Origin: Clostridiales bacterium
GTDB lineage: Bacteria; Bacillota; Clostridia; Peptostreptococcales; Anaerovoracaceae
Reading direction: 5' to 3'
Assembly: GCA_015058275.1 (NCBI GenBank)
Contig: SVCQ01000003.1
Location: 1 to 64,000 of the forward strand
DNA length: 64,000 nucleotides
The position numbers were made by a program, and so were the translations under genes. The first letter of the stretch is position 1; each line of letters begins with the position of its first letter. The notes under the pieces were generated by a model. It saw nothing but the letters and a program-made list of their open reading frames with translations, made no database searches and was not told the DNA's origin. Below are positions 38,690 to 47,929 of this stretch, in pieces.

Positions 38690-40450
38690 CTAAATCGCAA
38701 AGCGCTCCTTATACTCCTGGAAATATCTCTTGAAGAGCTCATCCTGTCTGAATTCAGGATTGCTGTGGAATTCGTGTTTCCATCTGGTGCCTGTTATCGA
38801 ATCGAGTATATCCACAGCCACATTGCTGCAGTGATCTGAGATACGCTCGTAATCCGTGAGCAGATCGTTGAATACGAATCCGTTCTCGAGGGTGCAGACC
38901 TTCTGGCTGACCCTCTCGATATGATTGCTCTTCATATCGTCGCAAAGATCATCTATGACCTCCTCAAGCGGGTCTATGTGAAGCGCCAGTTCCGCATCGT
39001 CTTCGATGAACGCCTTGATGGTGATCCTTGTGATCTCTCCTATTGCATCCTCCAGTGTCTCCAGTTCTCTTGCGGCTGCATCCGAGAATTCGATCTTCTT
39101 TTCGTTTATCTCCTCTACGGCCTCGCCTACGTTCCTTGCGTGGTCGGATATCCTCTCAAAGTCGGACAGCACTCTCATATACTTGCTGACTTCATTGGAC
39201 TGCTGCTCGTCGAGCTGGCCCTCCATTATCTTGAACAGATAATTTCCCAGCTTGTCCTCGTAGCGGTCAAGCACACCCTCGAGATCGAAGACCTTTTTGA
39301 GTCCGTCCCTGCTGAATTCCTTGCGGACGCTGATGGCGCTTTCGACGCTGTCTCCCGCCTTGGCCGCCATGGAATCTATGACTGTCCTGCTCTGTGTAAG
39401 TGCGAGCGTTGGGTGATTGAGGAATCTCGGCTCGAGCCTGTCCATGTCGGCTCTCTCAGCCGCCGCCTCCTCTCCCTCAGGGAAGAGCGCGCATACTATC
39501 CGCTCGAGCAGACCTATGCTCGGCGACAGCAGTACTACGATAGCCGCCCTGTACAGGGTATTTGTAAGGGCTACCGAGACCATGTTCATCTTCATGCTCA
39601 TGAAACTGAATCCTATCACCGCGTTGAGGGCGTAGAATATGCCTCCGACGAACACGGCACCGAGTATGTCGATAATGAGATATACAAAGGCTGTACGCTT
39701 GCCGTTGGTGCTGGCTCCGAGGGCACTCAGCATGACAGGCACCGAAGCACCGATGCCTATACCCATGAGTATAGGGAATGCCATGTCGAACTCGACTGCA
39801 CCTGTGACAGCAAGAGCCTGGAGTATACCGACAGCAGCGCTCGCACTCTGGATCACGGCTGTTACCAGGACACCGATGAGTACTCCGAGCAGAGGATTTG
39901 TAAAGCTCGTCATCATGCTGATAAATCTCTCATCGGATCTCAGCGGCACTATAGCGCCGGACATCATGCTCATGCCGTACATCAGCACTGCGAATCCGAG
40001 CATTATGCCGCCGACGTTCTTCTGCGAATTCTTTTTGGCAAACATCCACAGGGCAATACCGATAAGAGCGACAACTCCCGTCAGCACCTCGGTGCTGAGA
40101 AGCGAAGCGACGCTTGAGCCTGAGCTGCTGAGGCTGTTGAGAGCGAGCACCCAGCCAGTGATACTCGTGCCGAGTATGGCTCCGAGCACTATCCCTATGG
40201 CCTGACGCACCTGCATCATGCCTGAGTTTACAAAACCGACTACCATTACGGATGTCGCTGACGAGGACTGTATCACGGCGGTCACTCCGGTACCGAGGAG
40301 TATGCCCTTGACCGGATTGCCTGCAAGCTTGTACAGAACCGTCTCCATCTTGCTTCCGGCGACTTTTTTGAGGGAATCCCCCATGACTGACATTCCAAAG
40401 AGGAACATCGCCACACCGCCGAGAAGCGATATGATGTTTGTTGTATCCAT
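38690..40450 (-). CDS. Na/Pi cotransporter family protein with C-terminal PhoU-like domain
   Basis: Start at MDTTNIISLLGGVAMFLFGMSVMGDSLKK; two QSSSAT/QSASA repeats; PhoU-like C-terminal region (RISDHARNVGEAVEE, RISDHCSNVAVDIL). Confidence 0.92.
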   Translation of the reverse strand: MDTTNIISLLGGVAMFLFGMSVMGDSLKKVAGSKMETVLYKLAGNPVKGILLGTGVTAVIQSSSATSVMVVGFVNSGMMQVRQAIGIVLGAILGTSITGWVLALNSLSSSGSSVASLLSTEVLTGVVALIGIALWMFAKKNSQKNVGGIMLGFAVLMYGMSMMSGAIVPLRSDERFISMMTSFTNPLLGVLIGVLVTAVIQSASAAVGILQALAVTGAVEFDMAFPILMGIGIGASVPVMLSALGASTNGKRTAFVYLIIDILGAVFVGGIFYALNAVIGFSFMSMKMNMVSVALTNTLYRAAIVVLLSPSIGLLERIVCALFPEGEEAAAERADMDRLEPRFLNHPTLALTQSRTVIDSMAAKAGDSVESAISVRKEFSRDGLKKVFDLEGVLDRYEDKLGNYLFKIMEGQLDEQQSNEVSKYMRVLSDFERISDHARNVGEAVEEINEKKIEFSDAAARELETLEDAIGEITRITIKAFIEDDAELALHIDPLEEVIDDLCDDMKSNHIERVSQKVCTLENGFVFNDLLTDYERISDHCSNVAVDILDSITGTRWKHEFHSNPEFRQDELFKRYFQEYKERFAI

Positions 40451-40500
40451 TGATCGTTCTTTCCTTTCTACCGGCCGGGGTATCTGTCCCTGCCATTTAT

Positions 40501-40621
40501 CAAAAGAGACTTTCACCGCAAATAACGACGGTAAAAGTCTCGCTACTTCGAACATATTCCGGGGCCTCGCCCGTACTGACGAAATATGTAACGCATTTCT
40601 GCGCAAGCTACTCCCTTATTT
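40501..40621 (-). promoter_or_regulatory. Candidate yybP-ykoY-type (Mn2+) riboswitch with terminator expression platform
   Basis: Minus strand: AAGGGAGTAGC...ACATATTTCGTCAGTACGGGCGAGGCCCCGGAATATGT...AGTAGCGAGACTTTTACCG aligns with remembered yybP-ykoY aptamers; ends in GAGACTTTTACCG/CGGTGAAAGTCTC-TTTT terminator. Confidence 0.8.
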
Positions 40622-40669
40622 GAACCGTGATTACTATCACATATTAAGGACGCGATGTCAATCAAATCA

Positions 40670-43363
40670 TCAGACATTGCGTTGTATTTTTTTGCGTATC
40701 TCGTCCTCTGTAGCCGACAGCATGTCCAGGAATTCCCCGGACGCGATCCTGAGAGAGCCATGGCCCAGTGCATCCTGCTGTACAAGCGCATCGGAAGATA
40801 CCACATATATCTGCCTGTCCTTTATGGCAGATGTCATCTTGCCCATGAGTATGTCCGCAGGTTCGTCCTCTGAAGTGAATATGACGCTGACGCCGTTGAC
40901 CTCCTCTTCGCGCGGCCCGCTGAACGGCACCCTGTATGCGTCAAAGACGACAGAGACTTCGCATCCCCTGTAGCCCGCGAAGTTGCTGAGCCTCTCTGTC
41001 AGCTGATCCCTGGCAGAGCCCATGTCCACATGGGACAGTTCCTTAAGATACTCATCGGCGAATATGAGGTTGTATCCGTCCACCAGTATGAGGACTGGCT
41101 TTTCCTCGCTGCCGGCTGAAGTGCGCGCGTGCCTGGCCCTGATCTCGAGATTGCGTTCGGCAAGCGCCTTCTCCTCCTCTTCGGAGAGGCCTTCCCTGTA
41201 GCGCTTCTCGACTTTATCCTTATATCTGCTTTTCTTTTCGGGTCCGTAGGTCTTCTCAAATATGGCTCTGAGCTCCTTTTCGGCTGCCGCTCGCCTGCGC
41301 GCTTCCTCGCGCACATCGGCAGCTCCGCCGCCCTCTCTTATGGCGGTCCTCGACTGAGCTTCATATACCAATGCGCTGCCGTGAGCGGATCTGCGCTTCA
41401 GTACGCTCGCTATATGCATGTGATCCATCGCCTCGTCCCACTTAACTATGTCGCTGCCGCTGTGGTTCACGAATACCGAGTCCGCAGGATCGTCTGTATC
41501 CCTTTCGGGATCGTACGCCGCAGCTCCGATAACCTCCTCCGCGTTGTGGCATATATCATAGCCGCACGGGATGCAGCTGAGCCTGCCGTATCCGGAGGTA
41601 TATCCCGCGAGCGTCTGCATGTAGTCAGCTATCTCAGATGCCGGCACCCGGCCTTTTATGACGGCCGTGTCTCCTCTTTGCTCCAGTCCGTCCTGGCTGC
41701 CGCCCATCTGCTTTATGTCCGTCATGGCGCGTCCCACAGAGCCCGCAGGAAGTTCGATCTCGTAATTGCACCACGGCTCGAGAAGTACAGCCTTTGAGTC
41801 TCTCCTCGCCTGCATGAGTCCCTGTCTGACGGCCCTGTATGTCGCCTCGCGGAAATCTCCGCCGACCGTATGCTTGTCGTGGGCTCTGCCCGCAGCCAAG
41901 CTGATCCTGACATCCGTGAGAGGAGCTCCCGTCAGGACGCCCCTGTGCTCCTTCTCCTCAAGATGCGTCATGATGAGGCGCTGCCAGTTGATTGCAAGCT
42001 CATCCTCAGGCACCGTGCTGTTTATCACTATGCCGCTTCCGCGCGTGCCCGGTTCCATTATGAGATGGACCTCGGCGTAATGCCTGAGAGGCTCAAAATG
42101 ACCGACTCCCTCATATGTATCCGTGATCGTCTCAAGATATAGCACGCTGCCGGCGCCAAAGCTCACATCATAGCCGAAGCGCTCCTTGATCACCGCCTGC
42201 AGGACCTCGAGCTGCACCCTGCCCATAAGTCTTATCTCTATGTCGCTTCCGTCCCTGCTCCATCCTGCGCTCAGCGCCGGGTCCTCGTCGGTCAGGAGGC
42301 TCAGATCGTCCATGATGCGGTGAGGGTCCATGCCCTCCGGGCCGTATACCGAATAGACCATAAATGGCTTTATCTCCATACCGCCCTGAGGCTCTTCGGA
42401 TCCGAGCGCATCACCCGGCAGGGCTCGTCCGAGCCCCGTCACGGCGCAGACCGTGCCGGCCGTTGCCGAGTCAGTCATCGTGCAGCGGCTGCCGGAGTAC
42501 AGCCTGATCTGATTGACCTTGGCTTCACGCGCTCCGCCGTCCGCAGCGCTCCTGATGACCACCTTGTCCCTCACCCTGAGCTCTCCTCCCGTTATCTTGA
42601 CAAAGCACAGCCTCTCGCCGTCTTCGGCATCGGCCGCCTTGTATACCTTCGCTCCGAATTCATCTCCGTACTCTGGCTCTGCTGAATACCTGCCAATAAC
42701 TTCAAGAAGATCTTCGATCCCTTCTCCCCTGAGAGCAGAGCCGAACATGCACGGCACAATCTCGCCGCGGGATATCGCCCCCGCGATCTCTTCATCGCTT
42801 ATCTCTCCTCTTTCGAGCACCGACTCTGCAAGAGACGGCGAGTACAGCGTTACGCCGTCTATAAAGTCATCACTTCTTGATGCCGCCCCGCTGAAGTCCA
42901 CAGCATCCATGCCGAGTCCGGAGATCATCTCAGAGAGTATATCCTCCCTGCTCCTGACAGCGATATCCATTTTATTGATGAACACAAAAACAGGGATGCC
43001 TCGTGATCTCAGCATCCTGTATAAGGTCTTTGTATGCGCCTGCACGCCCTCAGAGCCGCTCACCACGAGCAGCGCCTCGTCTATGACCGACAGAGATCTC
43101 TCCATCTCCGCGGCGAAGTCGGTATGGCCCGGAGTGTCTATCATGGTCACTTCGGTGCCACCTGCCATAAAGCGCGCCTGTCGTGAAAATATAGTGATCC
43201 CGCGATTGCGCTCGATTATATTGTCATCGAGGAACGAATCTCCGTGATCGACTCTGCCGGGCTTTCTGATCTCTCCCGAGGCGTAGAGTATGGCCTCGGA
43301 CAGAGTGGTCTTGCCGGCGTCCACATGCGCGAGTATTCCTATTGTGATCTTTTTATTATCCAC
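40670..43363 (-). CDS. TetM/EF-G-like translational GTPase fused to a C-terminal NYN (YacP-like) domain
   Basis: 897 aa; GILAHVDAGKTTLSEAILY, DTPGHTDFAAEMERSL, FINKMDI; C-terminal VLILVDGYNLIFADEYLKEL...IYVVSSDALVQQDALGHGSLRIASGEF. Confidence 0.85.
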   Translation of the reverse strand: MDNKKITIGILAHVDAGKTTLSEAILYASGEIRKPGRVDHGDSFLDDNIIERNRGITIFSRQARFMAGGTEVTMIDTPGHTDFAAEMERSLSVIDEALLVVSGSEGVQAHTKTLYRMLRSRGIPVFVFINKMDIAVRSREDILSEMISGLGMDAVDFSGAASRSDDFIDGVTLYSPSLAESVLERGEISDEEIAGAISRGEIVPCMFGSALRGEGIEDLLEVIGRYSAEPEYGDEFGAKVYKAADAEDGERLCFVKITGGELRVRDKVVIRSAADGGAREAKVNQIRLYSGSRCTMTDSATAGTVCAVTGLGRALPGDALGSEEPQGGMEIKPFMVYSVYGPEGMDPHRIMDDLSLLTDEDPALSAGWSRDGSDIEIRLMGRVQLEVLQAVIKERFGYDVSFGAGSVLYLETITDTYEGVGHFEPLRHYAEVHLIMEPGTRGSGIVINSTVPEDELAINWQRLIMTHLEEKEHRGVLTGAPLTDVRISLAAGRAHDKHTVGGDFREATYRAVRQGLMQARRDSKAVLLEPWCNYEIELPAGSVGRAMTDIKQMGGSQDGLEQRGDTAVIKGRVPASEIADYMQTLAGYTSGYGRLSCIPCGYDICHNAEEVIGAAAYDPERDTDDPADSVFVNHSGSDIVKWDEAMDHMHIASVLKRRSAHGSALVYEAQSRTAIREGGGAADVREEARRRAAAEKELRAIFEKTYGPEKKSRYKDKVEKRYREGLSEEEEKALAERNLEIRARHARTSAGSEEKPVLILVDGYNLIFADEYLKELSHVDMGSARDQLTERLSNFAGYRGCEVSVVFDAYRVPFSGPREEEVNGVSVIFTSEDEPADILMGKMTSAIKDRQIYVVSSDALVQQDALGHGSLRIASGEFLDMLSATEDEIRKKIQRNV

Positions 43364-43392
43364 AGTCTGTATATTGGAGGCGCGGATGCTTA

Positions 43393-45552
43393 TCAGCCCT
43401 CCTGCCTCCTCATCAGCTCGTAGAACTCACCCTTGAGATCCATGAGCTCGTCAAAATTGCCCGACTCTGCTATCCTGCCGTCCTTGAGCAGCACTATCCT
43501 GTCGCAGCCCTTTACGGTGGAGAGCCTGTGAGCGACCATGATGACGGTGCACTTCTCCGCGTATACGGATTTGAGGACCTTGCTCTGGGATATATTGTCA
43601 AGCGCCGATGTCGCCTCGTCGAGTATCATGATCGACGGCTTTGATGCAAAGGCCCTTGCCAGCAGCAGTCTCTGCCTCTGTCCTCCTGAGAAGCCTCCGG
43701 AGTTGGAGTCGGATATCTCGGTATCGTAGCCGAGCGGAAGAGCGTTGATCGTATCCGCTATGTCGGCCTTTTGGGCAGCCTCCTCAGCCTCCTCCCGGCT
43801 TACCGGATGCGGACAGAAGGCTATATTGGACAGGATCGTCCCCGGCATGACCTTGCTGAACTGGAAGACCGTGCCTATATGCCTCCTGTAGGCGCGCAGG
43901 TGTATTGAATCGATAGGCTTGCCGTCTATGAATATGCCTCCGCTGGAAGGCCTTATTATACCCAGTATGAGCTTTAGGAGAGTGCTCTTGCCGCAGCCGC
44001 TCTCTCCCACTATGGCGATCTTTTCGCCCGGGCTTATATGAAGCGATACATCATCCAGAGTACCAAAGCTGCTGTCCTCATATGTGAAGCTGACATTCTC
44101 GATGCGGATGTCTCCTCTGACCTTGCGCAGTATCGTACGTGTCTCATCGTCCTCTGCCGCTGCGTCGAGTATGCCCTTGAGCTGCGCCATCATAGGCTTC
44201 ATGAGCAGTAGCTTGCGCTGGGCGTCCATAAGATCCGTAACGGCCGAAGTGATCAGCGCGAAGGCCGAGGTAAATGCTATGTAGTCGGACTTGGCTATGC
44301 CTCCCGGCACTATGAGCGAGAGCAGTATGACCGTACCCAGAGATGAGAGGAATCCTATCGCCACATCTTCGAGCTTGAGCACTGCAGGCTGATCCAGGTC
44401 ACATGCCAGGACAGACTGGTACTTACTCGTCCATTTAGCGTATATCCTCTTTTCGGCTCCGCTCTCCTTGATGCGCTGGATGCCCTTGAGAGCCGTATAC
44501 ATGAAGGCCCTCTGATCCATCTCGGCCTCCTGGCGCTTCCTTTCGTTAGTCGCAAAGAACCTGCCGGCGACGAGAGTGTAGGCGCTCTTGATCACGAGCA
44601 CCACTATCGCAGGCAGCAGCATCAGCCTGGAGAACGACGCCATCTGAGGTATGTAGACCAGCGAGAACACCGCCGTGAGCGATGCTCCCAGGAAGAAGTT
44701 TATCATCTGTTCGGTGAGGAACCTCGCGTTGGCGATCTGTTTTGAGAGCTTGCCGGTAGAGGAATTCATAAAGTAGTTCTGCGGCAGCAACAGCACCTTG
44801 GCCATCACGGCAGACTGAGCCTCAGAGGATATCCTGACCCTCATCTTGCCTAGGAATATAGTTCGTCCGGCAGTTATGGCCGCCTTTACGATCCCGGCCG
44901 CAAGGAAGAGACCGAGGCTCTTCATAAGTATGCTGTATCCGCTCATCCCCATCGGGACGATCTCCTCGAGCACGACCTGGTTCATCTTAGGCGCTACCAT
45001 GCCGAGCAGCGAGGTCAGCATAGCAGCCGCGGCTATCGCCACTACATCTCTCATGGAGACAAGTCTCAGGACATATACGGCCATAGTCACCATATTGGCA
45101 TTTTCTAATCTGATCGGTCTGTATATCGCATAAGCCTGAGGCTGCAGCTTGATGCTCGAGGACACCCTGCCCGCGGCCCCGTCAGCCGGGCATGTGTATC
45201 TGTATCCGCTTACGGCAGGACTCAGCAGGACAGCCTCGCCGTCATCTCTGAATCCGAGTAAATACTGTGTCCTCTTGAGCCAGTCGGGATCCGTCAGATC
45301 TACGGCATCGTAGATCACGCCGAGCGGATCGAGCATCAGATCGAGCATCTCGACTATATCGCTGCATCCGCTTACTTCATGCGTCTCAAGTCCGAACTTC
45401 GAGAGTATCTGAGCCACGACAAACTGAGCTCCGCCTGAGCTGATCGCCGGATCATCCTTGCCCATGCGGTGCATCATCCGATAATCGGCTTTTCTGACAA
45501 GCTCGTTATCCTTTCGCTCTCTTTCTCTTATGACTTCGGTGTAAAGGCCCAT
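43393..45552 (-). CDS. NHLM-type ABC transporter, second-subunit type (second locus)
   Basis: 719 aa; TM plus ABC domain (VGESGCGKSTLLKLILG, FSGGQRQRLLLARAFASKPSIMILDEATSALD); architecture like 9391..11592. Confidence 0.8.
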   Translation of the reverse strand: MGLYTEVIRERERKDNELVRKADYRMMHRMGKDDPAISSGGAQFVVAQILSKFGLETHEVSGCSDIVEMLDLMLDPLGVIYDAVDLTDPDWLKRTQYLLGFRDDGEAVLLSPAVSGYRYTCPADGAAGRVSSSIKLQPQAYAIYRPIRLENANMVTMAVYVLRLVSMRDVVAIAAAAMLTSLLGMVAPKMNQVVLEEIVPMGMSGYSILMKSLGLFLAAGIVKAAITAGRTIFLGKMRVRISSEAQSAVMAKVLLLPQNYFMNSSTGKLSKQIANARFLTEQMINFFLGASLTAVFSLVYIPQMASFSRLMLLPAIVVLVIKSAYTLVAGRFFATNERKRQEAEMDQRAFMYTALKGIQRIKESGAEKRIYAKWTSKYQSVLACDLDQPAVLKLEDVAIGFLSSLGTVILLSLIVPGGIAKSDYIAFTSAFALITSAVTDLMDAQRKLLLMKPMMAQLKGILDAAAEDDETRTILRKVRGDIRIENVSFTYEDSSFGTLDDVSLHISPGEKIAIVGESGCGKSTLLKLILGIIRPSSGGIFIDGKPIDSIHLRAYRRHIGTVFQFSKVMPGTILSNIAFCPHPVSREEAEEAAQKADIADTINALPLGYDTEISDSNSGGFSGGQRQRLLLARAFASKPSIMILDEATSALDNISQSKVLKSVYAEKCTVIMVAHRLSTVKGCDRIVLLKDGRIAESGNFDELMDLKGEFYELMRRQEG

Positions 45553-45555
45553 GCT

Positions 45556-47739
45556 CTATGCCTCTTCCGGTACCTGGAGAAGCTGCCTGTAGAGGCCTTC
45601 GCTTCTCATGAGTTCCTCGTGCGTTCCGCGCTGTACTATCCTGCCCTTGTCCATCACGAGTATGTGATCGCACGAAGCGACAGTCGACAGTCTGTGAGCG
45701 ACGACCACGCAGGTGGTGCCTTTATCTCTTATGGATTTGAACACCTCGGCCTCGGTGATCGCATCGAGCGCCGAAGTGAATTCATCAAGCAGCAGTATAT
45801 TAGGCTCGGCCGAGAGCGCCCTCGCAAGCTCCATCCTCTGGAGCTCGCCGCCCGAGAAATTGCGCCCGTTTTCGAGCATATGGGCATAATATCCCTCACG
45901 CTCGCGGATTATCCTGGAGTGTATATGCGCGTCTCTGGCCGCGAGTATCATCTCGTACTCCTCTATCGTCGGATCCCACATCGTCAGATTGTCGGCGATG
46001 CTGTCCTCAAATACCACACATTCCTGATCGACCGCAGTTATCGAGGAGTGGAAGACCACATCAGGGATCTCATCCCTTGTGAGGCCTCCGTATCTGATCT
46101 CTCCGCTCTCAGGTGTGTAGAGCGAGAGCAGACACTTAAGGAGAGTGCTCTTGCCGCAGCCGGAGGATCCCACTACGGCGATCAGATCGCCCGGTTCTGC
46201 CTTAAACGAGATATCCTCTATCGACAGAGGCTCGCCCTCCTGATATCTGTATGAGACGTGAGATACATCGAGAGTACCCGGCAGCTTGTCCGGCTCGTCC
46301 GAGTCCGCCAGAGCGCGCACAGGCATTATATCTCTCTGTCTTATATCCTCTATCCTCTCAATATCTGTACGTGTCTTTTGGAGGTTGTTGATCATGTTGA
46401 TGCAGTTTGAGAACGCGCTCCTGAAGTTGCCGAGCAGAGACTGAAGGGCCGCCATTAAGCCAAAGGTGAAGTTGCCCTGTATCATAAAGTAGGCTCCCAC
46501 AAAGAGCAGGACTGCCTGAGACAGCAGCGAGTGCATACTGTCAAGCACTCCCGTTATGGCGGTTATGTTATTACCGCTGATGCGGCTCTCGTCGAATTCC
46601 ATCTGAGTGCTGTTCCAATCAGAGAAGAACATCCTCTCTGCCCCGCCGGCCTTTATGGTCTCTATGGTATCCAGTCCGTTGAGCAGGGATGTATTCATAT
46701 TGCCTGTGCTGACAGCATTGGCCCTGGCCTGCATGCTTATGATGCCCTTGAGGCGCAGCGAAACGACGAGGTATACCACCTCTACGGAGACGCACGCGAG
46801 CGCTACCTGCCACTGGTAGCTGATCATCAGCATCAGATAGATAAACGTCATCACGAAATCGAGGAGCCTCGGCACTATCGTCCTGACAAGCGAGAAATCA
46901 AGCTTGGCGTTGTCCTCCATGCGCTGTATCAGCTCGCCGGAGCGGTACTGCTCAAAGAACTGCATAGGCTGTGCCAGTATACGGCTAAAGAGCCCCGAGC
47001 CCGAGGATGCGGCGACCTTGTATGAGGTCCTGAATATGAGAAGTGTCTTTAAGATGTTTACTATGGTAGCCAGCACGAGTATGACCGCCATGGAAATCAC
47101 GAGGATGCTGTAGACATCGATATCTACGTCGTAATGGCTCGACAGGAGCCTTGCCAGGGCATCGTCATTTGAATTCTTCGGGTCGGCCGTATCCAGCATG
47201 AGCCTTGTGGCTCTGACCATGAGCAGATTGAGGCCTACCGCCATCATGTTGAGGGCCGCAAGCCACAGAAGCGATCTCCACGTGCCCTTCATCCTGTATC
47301 TGATAAGGTCATACAGAGATTGGCGCTTGCCGCCCTTCACAAAGCCCTCACCCGGCCTCATGATAAGTATCTCGCCGGAGTACTTGGACAGGAATCCGTC
47401 GAGCGTCATCTCATACTCGCCCTTGGCCGGATCTGCCAGATAAACCACCCCGCGTTTGATCTTTTTGACGATGCAGTAGTAACGCTTCTTCCAGTGTATG
47501 ACCGCAGGGAGCTCGACCTCGGTGATACGGGATGCGTCCGCGCGGATGATCTCGGTATCAAGGCCGTAGCGCGCGGCCATGTCCTTTACCTGCTCCGGAG
47601 TGGAGCCGCCGCGCGAGCTTATATTGGATGCACGAAGCTCTGACAGAGTCTTGATGCAGCCATAATAAGAGAGCATCGTGGCGATCACCGCGATGGCATT
47701 CTCTCCCGGATGTGTCTGTACTACTACAGGCATCTTCAT
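45556..47739 (-). CDS. NHLM-type ABC transporter with degenerate C39-like domain
   Basis: Start at MKMPVVVQTHPGENAIAVIATMLSYYG (track start GTG at 47751 possible); C39-like fold but Cys to Asn and His to Tyr; ABC motifs VGSSGCGKSTLLKCLL, FSGGELQRMELARALSAEPNILLLDEFTSALD. Confidence 0.82.
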   Translation of the reverse strand: MKMPVVVQTHPGENAIAVIATMLSYYGCIKTLSELRASNISSRGGSTPEQVKDMAARYGLDTEIIRADASRITEVELPAVIHWKKRYYCIVKKIKRGVVYLADPAKGEYEMTLDGFLSKYSGEILIMRPGEGFVKGGKRQSLYDLIRYRMKGTWRSLLWLAALNMMAVGLNLLMVRATRLMLDTADPKNSNDDALARLLSSHYDVDIDVYSILVISMAVILVLATIVNILKTLLIFRTSYKVAASSGSGLFSRILAQPMQFFEQYRSGELIQRMEDNAKLDFSLVRTIVPRLLDFVMTFIYLMLMISYQWQVALACVSVEVVYLVVSLRLKGIISMQARANAVSTGNMNTSLLNGLDTIETIKAGGAERMFFSDWNSTQMEFDESRISGNNITAITGVLDSMHSLLSQAVLLFVGAYFMIQGNFTFGLMAALQSLLGNFRSAFSNCINMINNLQKTRTDIERIEDIRQRDIMPVRALADSDEPDKLPGTLDVSHVSYRYQEGEPLSIEDISFKAEPGDLIAVVGSSGCGKSTLLKCLLSLYTPESGEIRYGGLTRDEIPDVVFHSSITAVDQECVVFEDSIADNLTMWDPTIEEYEMILAARDAHIHSRIIREREGYYAHMLENGRNFSGGELQRMELARALSAEPNILLLDEFTSALDAITEAEVFKSIRDKGTTCVVVAHRLSTVASCDHILVMDKGRIVQRGTHEELMRSEGLYRQLLQVPEEA

Positions 47740-47768
47740 CTCTGTCGGCACTCCTTTACTATTCTAAA

Positions 47769-47902
47769 GAAAACGGACGGGGATGCATTCAGCAAATTGC
47801 GTATCAAAAGCACTCCATATAGCAGCCGCCTGCATAGCCCTTTTTAGCTATATATCATGCTTTCATGCAGGCGCGCCCACAGGGACGCACCCGTCCGTTT
47901 TC
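47769..47902 (-). ncRNA. Structured intergenic element between RT and ABC pair (ncRNA or leader, function unknown)
   Basis: 13-bp terminal inverted repeat GAAAACGGACGGG/CCCGTCCGTTTTC, 3-bp extension after a bulge, nested 9-bp stem CGCCTGCAT/ATGCAGGCG; no convincing ORF inside. Confidence 0.5.
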
Positions 47903-47929
47903 CTTAGCTCAGCACGCGCAGTAAATTAT

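Noticed and set aside
38921-40117. 398-aa plus-strand ORF
   Set aside because: Antisense shadow of the Na/Pi cotransporter gene.
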